Assembly: GCA_018054915.1 (NCBI GenBank)
Contig: JAGPIR010000078.1
Coordinates: 1 to 6,305, forward strand
DNA length: 6,305 bases
From: Allobrachymonas sp.
GTDB taxonomy: Bacteria; Pseudomonadota; Gammaproteobacteria; Burkholderiales; Burkholderiaceae_C
Direction of reading: 5' to 3'
This document shows positions 1 through 6,305 of the stretch, one piece after another (within the stretch, counting starts at the first letter, position 1; the number at the start of each line of letters is the position of its first letter). The translations under genes were made by a program, and so were the position numbers. The notes beneath the pieces were generated by a model. That model had not been told where the DNA came from. It saw only the letters and a list, made by a program, of their open reading frames with translations, and searched no databases.

Positions 1-844
1 TGGCGGCCAGTTCCAGATAATCGTTTTGCGACAGTGGTTTGTCGCACAGTTCGCGAAAGTCGAACCACGCCACATGGCCGGAACGCTTGCGCACGGCGAT
101 CTTGCGAGAGCCTATCTGCACGTGGGCTGCTCCGGGCATTTCTGCCGCCGTGGCAAGCTGGGCGAAGATCTGCTGCATCTGGTCATCGGCCTGGGCCTGT
201 GGCGCAACGATGTACGTGGGCAGGTGTTCCAGCGGCCGCTGGCGGTAATCCACGCCATGGTCCACATTGATGACCATCAGACGCTGCTTGAGCAGTTCAA
301 TGGCCGGCAGGATCCGGTCGCGGTGTAGCCCATTGGGATACAGGGCGTCTGGCTTGAAGTTGGACGTGGTCACAAAGCCCACGCCGTTGTCAAACAAGGC
401 CTGCAGCAGCCGGTGCAGGATCATCGCGTCGGTCACGTCTGCCACGTGGAATTCATCAAAGCAGATCAGCTTGAAACGCTTGGCCATTTTTGCGCCCAAG
501 GCCTGCAACGGATTGGCGGTGCCCTGCAGCTTGCCCAGTTCGCGGTGCACTTCGCGCATGAATTCGTGAAAGTGCAGGCGTGTCTTGCGCTGGATCGGTA
601 CGGCTTCGTAGAAACAGTCCATCAGGAAGCTTTTGCCGCGGCCCACGCCGCCGTACATGTACACGCCAAGCGGAATGTCCGGGCGGTTGATGAGCTTCTT
701 GATCGCGTTGGATCGTTGCTGTTTGTAGGCCGCCCATTCGTCCGCGCAACGCTCTAGCGCGGCCACGGCCTGCATCTGCGCCGGATCGCTTTGGAACCCG
801 CGCGTGGCAAGTTCCCGGTGATAGATTTGTTCAACGGAAGTCAT
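1..844 (-). CDS. zapE: ZapE/AFG1-family P-loop ATPase, 3' end outside the window
   Basis: The frame is open without a stop from the ATG at 844 to the window edge, giving 281 residues of a protein that is usually about 350-370 long, so the C-terminus is missing. Visible motifs are a Walker A loop GGVGRGKS at residues 65-72, a Walker B stretch LICFDEFH at 126-133, and the family block TTSNFKPDALYPNGLHRDR at 159-177, which carries the sensor and probable arginine-finger residues; a DYRQR segment follows at 199-203. No signal peptide or membrane segment is seen, so it should be cytoplasmic. In E. coli, ZapE is linked to FtsZ and cell division; the yeast homologue Afg1 handles mitochondrial proteins. 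It starts 47 bases after lpdA and is probably co-transcribed. No clear Shine-Dalgarno precedes the ATG, and I saw no other in-frame start in the spacer. The family call is firm; the exact role is known only by homology. Confidence 0.95.
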   Translation of the reverse strand, partial: MTSVEQIYHRELATRGFQSDPAQMQAVAALERCADEWAAYKQQRSNAIKKLINRPDIPLGVYMYGGVGRGKSFLMDCFYEAVPIQRKTRLHFHEFMREVHRELGKLQGTANPLQALGAKMAKRFKLICFDEFHVADVTDAMILHRLLQALFDNGVGFVTTSNFKPDALYPNGLHRDRILPAIELLKQRLMVINVDHGVDYRQRPLEHLPTYIVAPQAQADDQMQQIFAQLATAAEMPGAAHVQIGSRKIAVRKRSGHVAWFDFRELCDKPLSQNDYLELAA

Positions 845-891
845 ATCAGGTATTGCCGCGCAGAAAGACCACGGCGGGCATGCGGGAAGAA

Positions 892-2334
892 TCAGAAATT
901 GAGGGAGCGCTTGCTGACCGCCAGCGCGGCCTCCTTCATTGATTCTGCCAGAGAAGGATGTGCATGGCAGATGCGGCCAATGTCTTCGCTGCTGGCCTTG
1001 AAGGCCATGGCCACAGCCGCCTCGGCAATGAGTTCGCTGGCCATGGGCCCGACGATGTGCACCCCCAGAATCTGGTCGGTTTCAGCGTGCGCGAGGAACT
1101 TGACCAGCCCAGTAGTGTCGCCCAGCGCGCGTGCGCGGCCATTGGCCATGAAGGGGAAAGTTCCAGCCTTGTAGGCCACGCCGTCAGCCTTGAGCTGCTG
1201 TTCGGTTTTGCCGACCCATGCAATCTCTGGCGATGTGTAAATGACCCAGGGAATCAGATCAAAGTCCACATGTCCGTGCTGTCCGGCGATGCGCTCGGCT
1301 ACCGCCACACCCTCTTCTTCGGCCTTGTGTGCCAGCATGGGTCCGCGCACCGCGTCGCCTACTGCCCACACGCCGGGCAGGTTGGTCTTGCAATCGCCGT
1401 CCACCACAATAGCGCCGCGCTCGTCCAGCTTCAGGCCCACGGCCTCGGCGTTCAGCCCCGTGGTGTTGGGTGTGCGGCCAATCGACACAATCAGCTTGTC
1501 GACTTCCAGCGTCTGCGCCTGGCCCTTGGCATCGGTATATGCCACGCTGACGCTGCTGGACTTGGCTTTTTTGGAAATCTTGATTGCGCCCACCTGCACG
1601 CCCAGCGCGATTTTCAGGCCCTGTTTGTCGAATGCCCGCTTGGCCTCTCTGGCGATTTGTTCGTCGGCCGCACCCAAAAAGGCGGGCAGGCCTTCCAGGA
1701 TGGTTACTTCCGCTCCCAGCCGGCGCCACACCGACCCCATTTCCAGGCCGATCACGCCAGCACCGATCACGCCTAGCTTTTTGGGGGTTTCTGCTATGCG
1801 CAGCGCGCCGGCATTGGACAGGATGGTTTCCTCATCGAACGGGACGCCAGGAAGGGCGCGCGGGCTGGAACCCGTGGCGATGATGACCTGGGGAGCAAAC
1901 AGGGTTTGCGGTGTGGAACCGCTGACGCCGATGTCGTATCCGCCATCCCTGGCGGCGGCGAAAGCGCCCGTTCCGTGGAAAAACTGCACCTTGTTTTTCT
2001 TGAGCAGGTAGACGATGCCAGCGTTGTTCTGTTCGACCACCTTGTCCTTGCGGGCGATCATGGCGGGCACATCCATCTTGAGCGCGCCCGTGCTGATGCC
2101 GTGCTCGGGAAAATGCTTGTTCGCGTGCTCGAAGTATTCGGAGCTTTGCAGCAGGGCCTTGGATGGAATGCAGCCCACATTGGTACAGGTGCCGCCTGGG
2201 GCGGGCCCGCCTTGCGCGTTGCTCCAGTTGTCGATGCAAGCCACCTTCTTGCCCAGTTGCGCGGCGCGGATGGCCGCGATGTAGCCGCCGGGGCCGGCGC
2301 CGATGACGATGATGTCGAAATTCAGAGTGTCCAT
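892..2334 (-). CDS. lpdA: Dihydrolipoyl dehydrogenase, E3 of the 2-oxoglutarate dehydrogenase complex
   Basis: A complete 480-residue flavoprotein, normal length for E3. It reoxidises the dihydrolipoyl groups of E2 and passes electrons through FAD to NAD+. The sequence shows the FAD-binding GAGPGG at residues 12-17, the redox-active disulfide in GGTCTNVGCIPSK (C50 and C55), the NAD-binding GAGVIGLEMG at 191-200, the second FAD-contact segment GVWAVGDAV at 321-329, and the C-terminal dimer-interface motif HAHPSLAE with the catalytic pair H459 and E464. I chose the ATG at 2334 because the protein then begins MDTLNFDIIVIGAG as in relatives; a TTG at 2346 would add four residues (MHHP) not expected in the family. 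Neither start has a recognisable Shine-Dalgarno; the 27-base gap after the SMR gene holds a pyrimidine run instead. Its place behind sucA and sucB supports a role in this complex, although such E3 proteins can also serve pyruvate dehydrogenase. Confidence 0.97.
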   Translation of the reverse strand: MDTLNFDIIVIGAGPGGYIAAIRAAQLGKKVACIDNWSNAQGGPAPGGTCTNVGCIPSKALLQSSEYFEHANKHFPEHGISTGALKMDVPAMIARKDKVVEQNNAGIVYLLKKNKVQFFHGTGAFAAARDGGYDIGVSGSTPQTLFAPQVIIATGSSPRALPGVPFDEETILSNAGALRIAETPKKLGVIGAGVIGLEMGSVWRRLGAEVTILEGLPAFLGAADEQIAREAKRAFDKQGLKIALGVQVGAIKISKKAKSSSVSVAYTDAKGQAQTLEVDKLIVSIGRTPNTTGLNAEAVGLKLDERGAIVVDGDCKTNLPGVWAVGDAVRGPMLAHKAEEEGVAVAERIAGQHGHVDFDLIPWVIYTSPEIAWVGKTEQQLKADGVAYKAGTFPFMANGRARALGDTTGLVKFLAHAETDQILGVHIVGPMASELIAEAAVAMAFKASSEDIGRICHAHPSLAESMKEAALAVSKRSLNF

Positions 2335-2361
2335 GGGATGATGCAAAAAAGAAGAATGCGA

Positions 2362-2685
2362 TTAATGTGCCAGTTTGAGCGTGATGACGCCGCCAATGAT
2401 CATGGCCGCGCCCAGGGCGCGCCAGACCGTCAGGGTGTCGCCAAAAACCAGTACGCCGATCAGAAAGGTTCCTGCACCGCCAATACCGGTCCAGGCGGCA
2501 TAGGCCGTGCCGATGGGAATGTGCTTTTGCGCCAGCCACAGCAGCCAGCCGGAAAGACCCATGCAAACCACCGCGACCACCCAGCCCAGTATGCGAAAAG
2601 CTGCCTGCTCGGTCAGCTTGAAGCCGATTGGCCAGCCGATCTCGAACAGACCGGCCAGTACCAGCAAGAACCATGCCTTGGCCAT
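2362..2685 (-). CDS. sugE: SMR-family transporter, SugE/Gdx (guanidinium exporter) type
   Basis: A 107-residue protein with four predicted membrane helices (about 4-22, 31-51, 57-81, 86-104), the normal size and shape of small multidrug resistance proteins. The central proton/substrate glutamate is E15 in GLFEIGW. The residues that mark the Gdx/SugE branch all line up: W18 three after the glutamate, S45 in helix 2, and Y62 and W65 in AYAAWTGIG; an EmrE-type drug pump lacks the tryptophan at the first site. Characterised Gdx proteins exchange guanidinium for protons across the inner membrane. Lysine and arginine are split evenly between the two sides (K3, K54, K104 against K23, R31, R89), which fits a dual-topology antiparallel homodimer made from one gene. 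It starts 11 bases after the sucB stop and has the best ribosome binding site of any junction here, so it looks expressed with the operon. Membership of SMR is certain; the substrate is inferred, and related proteins also export quaternary ammonium compounds. Confidence 0.9.
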   Translation of the reverse strand: MAKAWFLLVLAGLFEIGWPIGFKLTEQAAFRILGWVVAVVCMGLSGWLLWLAQKHIPIGTAYAAWTGIGGAGTFLIGVLVFGDTLTVWRALGAAMIIGGVITLKLAH

Positions 2686-2691
2686 CTCGCG

Positions 2692-2695
2692 CTCC
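2692..2695 (-). promoter_or_regulatory. Shine-Dalgarno of the SMR transporter gene
   Basis: On the minus strand the sucB stop TAA is followed by CGGAGCGCGAG and the ATG. The GGAG core sits six bases before the start codon, a near-ideal spacing. It fixes the ATG at 2685 as the start and argues that this short gene is translated, even though it sits tightly between two enzyme genes whose own starts have weak or no such signal. Confidence 0.75.
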
Positions 2696-2696
2696 G

Positions 2697-3977
2697 TTAC
2701 AAGTCGAACAGCAGGCGCGCCGGATCTTCCAGCGCTTCTTTCATGGCCACCAGACCGAGAACGGCCTCGCGTCCGTCGATGATGCGGTGATCGTAACTCA
2801 GGGCCAGATAGTTCATCGGCCGGATGACGATCTGGCCGTTTTCGACCACGGCGCGTTCTTTCGTGGCGTGCACGCCCAGAATGGCCGATTGCGGCGGGTT
2901 GATGATGGGCGTGGACATCATCGAGCCGAATACGCCGCCGTTGCTGATGGAGAACGTGCCACCGGTCATCTCCTCGATGCCGAGCTTGCCGTCGCGCGCA
3001 CGTGCGCCAAAGTCGGCAATCTGCTTTTCGAGTTCGGCAAAGTTCATGCGGTCGGCGTTGCGCAGGATCGGCACCACGAGACCGCGCGGGCTGCCCACGG
3101 CAATGCCAACGTCGAAGTAGCCGTGATAGACGATGTCGTTGCAGTCAACCGAGGCGTTGAGGATGGGGTACTTTTTGAGCGCATGCACCGCCGCCTTGAC
3201 GAAAAAGCTCATGAAGCCAAGCTTGACGCCGTGTTCTTTCTCGAATTTTTCCTGGAAACGCTTGCGCATGTCCATGACGGGGGCCATGTTCACTTCGTTG
3301 AAGGTGGTGAGGATGGCATTGCTGGCCTGTGATTGCAGCAGGCGCTCGGCAATGCGTGCGCGCAGGCGCGTCATGGCTACGCGCTCCTCGGGGCGCTCAC
3401 CCAGATCGGGCGCCGGCGCGGGGGCTTGCGGCAGGATGGCAGCGGGTACACCCGTGGGAATGGATGCGGCAGAAGACGGCCGGGGAGCAGAAACGGCGGC
3501 CGCAGCAGGCGCTGTCTTTGCCTGCGCCACGGCAGCCAGCACATCGCCCTTGGTGATGCGGCCATCTTTTCCAGTGCCGGCCACTGCGCTGGCGGCCAGT
3601 CCCTGTTCGGACATGAGTTTTGCGGCAGCGGGCATGGCAATGGCAGAAGCCGCAGCCGCCTGCACGGGTGGCGGGGCGGGTGCCGCCGCATCCGGTGTGG
3701 CCGTTGTTGTGGGCATCGTGGAAGTGCCCACGGCGGCTTCGGTGTCAATCTGGGCGATGGGCTGACCCGAAGTCACGCTGGCGCCGCCTGCTACCAGGGT
3801 CTGGCTGAGCACGCCGGCGACAGGCGCCGGGATTTCCAGCACGACCTTGTCGGTTTCAATTTCGATGAGGATTTCATCTGCGGCCACGGCTTGGCCGGGC
3901 TGCTTTTTCCATTGCAGCAGAGTGGCCTCGGCTACTGATTCGGACAATTGGGGGACTTTGACATCAATGAGGGCCAT
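2697..3977 (-). CDS. sucB: Dihydrolipoyllysine-residue succinyltransferase, E2 of 2-oxoglutarate dehydrogenase
   Basis: A complete 426-residue E2 that transfers the succinyl group from lipoyl-lysine to CoA and forms the core of the complex. Domains in order: one lipoyl domain at about 1-78 with the lipoylated K44 in EIETDKVVLEI; an Ala/Pro/Thr-rich flexible linker at about 80-115; a peripheral subunit-binding domain at about 116-150 (AAKLMSEQGLAAS to ITKGDVLAAV); a second Ala/Pro linker at about 151-192; and the catalytic acyltransferase domain from about 195 to the end. The active-site motif is YDHRIIDGREAV with H397 and D401, and FSISNGGVFGSMMSTP at 342-357 is typical of succinyltransferases. 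I chose the ATG at 3977 because the protein then starts MALIDVKVPQLSES, as in relatives; a TTG at 3998 would add seven residues. The upstream purine run GAAAGAA is only a weak ribosome binding site. A 60-base spacer separates it from sucA, and the SMR gene follows 11 bases after its stop. Confidence 0.97.
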   Translation of the reverse strand: MALIDVKVPQLSESVAEATLLQWKKQPGQAVAADEILIEIETDKVVLEIPAPVAGVLSQTLVAGGASVTSGQPIAQIDTEAAVGTSTMPTTTATPDAAAPAPPPVQAAAASAIAMPAAAKLMSEQGLAASAVAGTGKDGRITKGDVLAAVAQAKTAPAAAAVSAPRPSSAASIPTGVPAAILPQAPAPAPDLGERPEERVAMTRLRARIAERLLQSQASNAILTTFNEVNMAPVMDMRKRFQEKFEKEHGVKLGFMSFFVKAAVHALKKYPILNASVDCNDIVYHGYFDVGIAVGSPRGLVVPILRNADRMNFAELEKQIADFGARARDGKLGIEEMTGGTFSISNGGVFGSMMSTPIINPPQSAILGVHATKERAVVENGQIVIRPMNYLALSYDHRIIDGREAVLGLVAMKEALEDPARLLFDL

Positions 3978-4028
3978 GATGAAGATTCTTTCGGTCAAAC
4001 ATGTGGGAACAGACGCAAAAAAGGCAGG

Positions 4029-4048
4029 TGACCCGCATCAACGGGTCA
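4029..4048 (-). other. Hairpin overlapping the sucA stop codon; possible weak terminator or processing site
   Basis: On the minus strand the arms TGACCCG (4048-4042) and CGGGTCA (4035-4029) pair perfectly over 7 bp around the six-base loop TTGATG; the sucA stop codon TGA lies inside the loop. A run of six T follows at 4022-4017, but six bases (CCTGCC) separate it from the stem. In a standard intrinsic terminator the T run follows directly, so this is at best a leaky terminator. It could instead protect or delimit an mRNA end between sucA and sucB. The structure is read directly from the sequence; the function is a guess. Confidence 0.4.
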
Positions 4049-6305
4049 GCACCAAGCCCTTGAGGCGGCCGAAGGCGTTTTCCACCAGGGTTTTCTGCTG
4101 TTCCTGGTGCAGGCGGGCATAGCCCACGGCGGGCGATGCGGATGCCGCACGGCCCGAATAGCCCAGTTTCTGTCCGGGCAACATGTTTTCGTAAATCTGG
4201 TGCTGCACAAAGAACCAGGCGCCCTGGTTCTGCGGCTCGTCCTGGCACCACACCACCTCCTGCGCGTTGGGGTAGCGTCTGAGCTCGGCTGCAAATGCCT
4301 TGTGCGGGAAGGGGTAAGGCTGCTCGATGCGGACCAGCGCCACATCATGCGCACCCAGCTCCTCACGCTTGCGCGCCAGGTCGTAGTAGACCTTGCCTGA
4401 GCACGCTACCAGACGCTTGACGCCATCGGGTTTTTGCGCAATGGCCGGGCTCTGATCGGCGATGACGGGCTGGAAGCTGCCCTGCGTGAAGGCATCCATT
4501 GGCGAGCTGGCATCCTTGCTGCGCAGCAGGCTCTTGGGCGTCATGATGACCAAGGGTTTGCGCAGGTTGCGGACCATCTGCCGGCGCAGCACGTGAAAAA
4601 TCTGGCTGGCCGTGGTGGGTTGCACGATCTGCATATTGGTGTCGGCTGCGAGTTGCATGAAGCGTTCCAGCCGTGCAGAACTGTGCTCGGGTCCCTGGCC
4701 TTCGTAGCCGTGGGGCAGCATGAGCGTGAGGCCGTTGAGCCGCCCCCATTTCACTTCACCGCTGGCAATGAACTGGTCGATCACGACCTGTGCGCCGTTG
4801 GCAAAATCGCCAAACTGCGCCTCCCAGATCACCAGGGTGCGTGGATCGTTGGAGGCATAGCCGTATTCAAATCCCAACACGGCTTCTTCCGACAGAATGG
4901 AGTCGATCACGGAAAAATCGGCCTGGCCTTCGTCGATGTTCTGCAGCGGAATGTAGATGCCTTCGTCGAATTTTTCGCGGTTCTGGTCGTGCAGCACGGC
5001 ATGGCGGTGGGTGAAGGTGCCGCGGCCGCTGTCCTGCCCGGAAATGCGCACCGGGAATCCTTCGGCCAGCAGGGTGGCAAAAGCCATGTGTTCGCCCATG
5101 CCCCAATCCACGAGGATGTCGCCGCGCCCCATGGCGGCGCGGTCGTCGAGTACTTTGCGCGCCAGCGGATGCACGTTGAACCCTTCCGGCACGCGGGTGA
5201 TGCGTTCGGCAATGCGCCGCCAGTCGGCCGGTGGAATCGCGGTGTCGGCGGCGTCGGTCCACTTCTTGTTCAGGTAGGGCATCCAGTCGACCGCGAAGTT
5301 GCGCTTGTAGCCGCCCAATACGGGGTCGATGGTGTGGCGTTCTTCGTCCATGGCAGCGCGGTAGGCGCGCACCATGTCTTCGCCCAGCGTGTTGCCCAGC
5401 CCTTGCGCAGCCAGGCGGTCGGCATAGAGCTTGCGCGTGCCGGGGTGCTGGGTGATCTTCTTGTACATCAGCGGCTGGGTGAGCATGGGGGTGTCCTGCT
5501 CGTTGTGGCCCAGCTTGCGAAAGCACACGATGTCCACCACCACGTCCTTGTGGAACGTGGCGCGGTATTCCATGGCCCATTGCACGCACAGCGCCACGGC
5601 TTCGGGGTCGTCGCCATTGACGTGCAGCACGGGGGCGCCCATCACCTTGACCACATCGGTGCAATACAGGGTGGAGCGGCTGTCGCGCGGGTCACTGGTG
5701 GTAAAGCCGATCTGGTTGTTGATCACGATGTGCAGGGTGCCGCCCGTGTGGTAGCCCCGCGTTTCGGCCAGCGCCAGCGTTTCCATCACCACGCCCTGCC
5801 CGGCAAAAGCCGCATCGCCATGCACCAGCAGGGGCAGCACGTGCTTGCCTTTGGGGTCGCCGCGGCGGTCCATGCGCGCACGCACCGAACCTTGCACCAC
5901 CGGGTTGACGATTTCCAGGTGCGAGGGGTTGAAGGCCAGGCTCAGGTGCAGCGGGCCGTCGGGCGTGGAAACGTTGGAACTGAAGCCCTGGTGGTATTTC
6001 ACGTCGCCGCTGGGCAGGCTTTCGGGGACGTTTTGCTCGAATTCGGCAAACAGTTCCTTGGGCAGCTTGCCCAGCAGGTTCACCAGCACGTTCAGGCGGC
6101 CGCGGTGCGCCATGCCGATCACTACTTCTTGCAGGCCGCGCTTGCTGGCTTCATGCACCACGGCGTCCATGGCGACGATGAAGCTTTCTCCGCCCTCGAG
6201 CGAAAAACGCTTCTGGCCCACGTACTTGCTGTGCAGAAAACGCTAGGCCTTCTGCGGCGGTCAGGCGGTCGAGGATGCGCAGTTTGCGTTCGGTATCGAG
6301 CACCG
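4038..6305 (-). CDS. sucA: 2-oxoglutarate dehydrogenase E1, partial at 5' end and with an apparent frameshift
   Basis: The thiamine-diphosphate-dependent E1 decarboxylates 2-oxoglutarate and succinylates the lipoyl group of E2. From 6242 down to the TGA at 4038 the frame is intact and matches the family throughout. Counting from the GTG at 6221, the visible motifs are GQKRFSLEGGES at 2-13, HRGRLNVLVN at 39-48, AFNPSHLEIV at 96-105, the ThDP/Mg site GDAAFAGQG at 135-143 with NNQIGFTT at 168-175, then GQDSGRGTFTHRHA at 395-408 and HGYEGQGPEHSSAR at 504-517 from the transketolase-like domain. About 730 C-terminal residues of an expected 950 or so are here. The first 20 visible codons (LDTERKLRILDRLTAAEGL after a valine, 6303-6244) are also clearly SucA but lie in another frame: the family sequence GLERFLHSKYVGQKR is broken after GL, and the downstream frame begins with TAG at 6245-6243. 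Two missing bases explain this. If real, the gene is a pseudogene; the rest shows no decay. The 5' end and promoter are outside the window. Confidence 0.93.
6243..6246 (-). other. sucA: Apparent two-base deletion (frameshift) in sucA
   Basis: Reading the minus strand, codons for AAEGL end with CTA at 6246-6244, one base (G, 6243) is left over, and the codons for RFLHSKYVGQK start at 6242. Relatives, as I remember them, have GLERFL or GLERYL here, so GGCCTGGAGCGT would be expected and GGCCTAGCGT is present: loss of GG removes the glutamate codon and shifts the frame. Without repair, translation from upstream continues for about 30 foreign residues and stops at the TGA at 6153-6151. In the downstream frame TAG sits directly before the arginine codon. 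Confidence 0.85.

Noticed and set aside
958..1776. A 272-codon plus-strand open frame opposite lpdA
   Set aside because: It is antisense to a clearly conserved enzyme, has no family resemblance that I recognise, and long opposite-strand frames are expected in GC-rich genes with strong third-position bias.
1832..2674. A 280-codon minus-strand frame overlapping the SMR gene and lpdA
   Set aside because: It is the SMR and lpdA DNA read in the wrong frame, giving an Arg/His-rich product with no domain; the correct frames carry complete motifs.
2335..2696. A guanidine (ykkC-type) riboswitch controlling the SMR gene
   Set aside because: Only 11 bases separate sucB from the SMR gene, and I saw no ykkC-like conserved elements in the spacer before sucB; there is no space for the structure outside coding sequence.
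1906..2790. A 294-codon plus-strand open frame spanning the lpdA, SMR and sucB ends
   Set aside because: It crosses the boundaries of three well-supported minus-strand genes and shows no recognisable domain; it is a shadow frame.
3450..3720. Repetitive GCC/GCG-rich sequence as a possible DNA repeat
   Set aside because: It encodes the Ala/Pro-rich swinging-arm linkers and the subunit-binding domain of SucB, which explains the low complexity; no regular repeat unit was seen.
2628..3938. Plus-strand frames of about 200-234 codons opposite sucB, rich in Gly, Arg and Ala
   Set aside because: They mirror the Ala/Pro-rich linkers and conserved domains of SucB and have no independent support.
4038..6221. 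Taking the GTG at 6221 as the true sucA start
   Set aside because: The family sequence continues upstream of this codon (RFLHSKY in frame, then further SucA sequence in the shifted frame), so the GTG is an internal valine and not a start.
6240..6250. Programmed ribosomal frameshifting in sucA
   Set aside because: There is no slippery heptamer or obvious stimulatory element, the family is not known to me to use frameshifting, and a conserved glutamate codon is missing, which fits a deletion or sequence error better.

Overview
This is ordinary bacterial core-metabolism DNA. All five genes lie on the minus strand. From upstream (right) to downstream (left) they are sucA/odhA (2-oxoglutarate dehydrogenase E1), sucB/odhB (dihydrolipoyl succinyltransferase E2), a small SMR-family membrane transporter of the SugE/Gdx type, lpdA/odhL (dihydrolipoyl dehydrogenase E3) and zapE (AFG1-like ATPase). 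The protein sequences and the sucA-sucB-lpdA-zapE order resemble betaproteobacteria of the order Burkholderiales (Comamonadaceae or Alcaligenaceae). I infer that from recalled family sequences, not from a search, and I cannot name a genus.

Layout, right to left. sucA occupies 6305 down to 4038 and lacks its 5' end, which lies beyond the window. Its reading frame is broken near 6243-6246, where two bases appear to be missing. A 60-base spacer follows; a 7-bp hairpin overlaps the sucA stop codon just before it. sucB runs 3977-2697. The SMR gene (2685-2362) starts 11 bases after sucB and has a good ribosome binding site. lpdA (2334-892) starts 27 bases after the SMR gene, and zapE (844 to beyond base 1) starts 47 bases after lpdA. 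There is no gene-free stretch over 300 bases, no RNA gene, mobile element, CRISPR array or substantial repeat that I can see.

SucA, SucB and LpdA are the three enzymes of the 2-oxoglutarate dehydrogenase complex: E1 decarboxylates 2-oxoglutarate on thiamine diphosphate, E2 carries the succinyl group on lipoyl-lysine to CoA, and E3 reoxidises the lipoamide with FAD and NAD+. The two points worth a second look are the sucA frameshift (real lesion or sequence error) and the guanidinium-exporter-like gene placed between the E2 and E3 genes. I found no evidence for a new multi-gene system.
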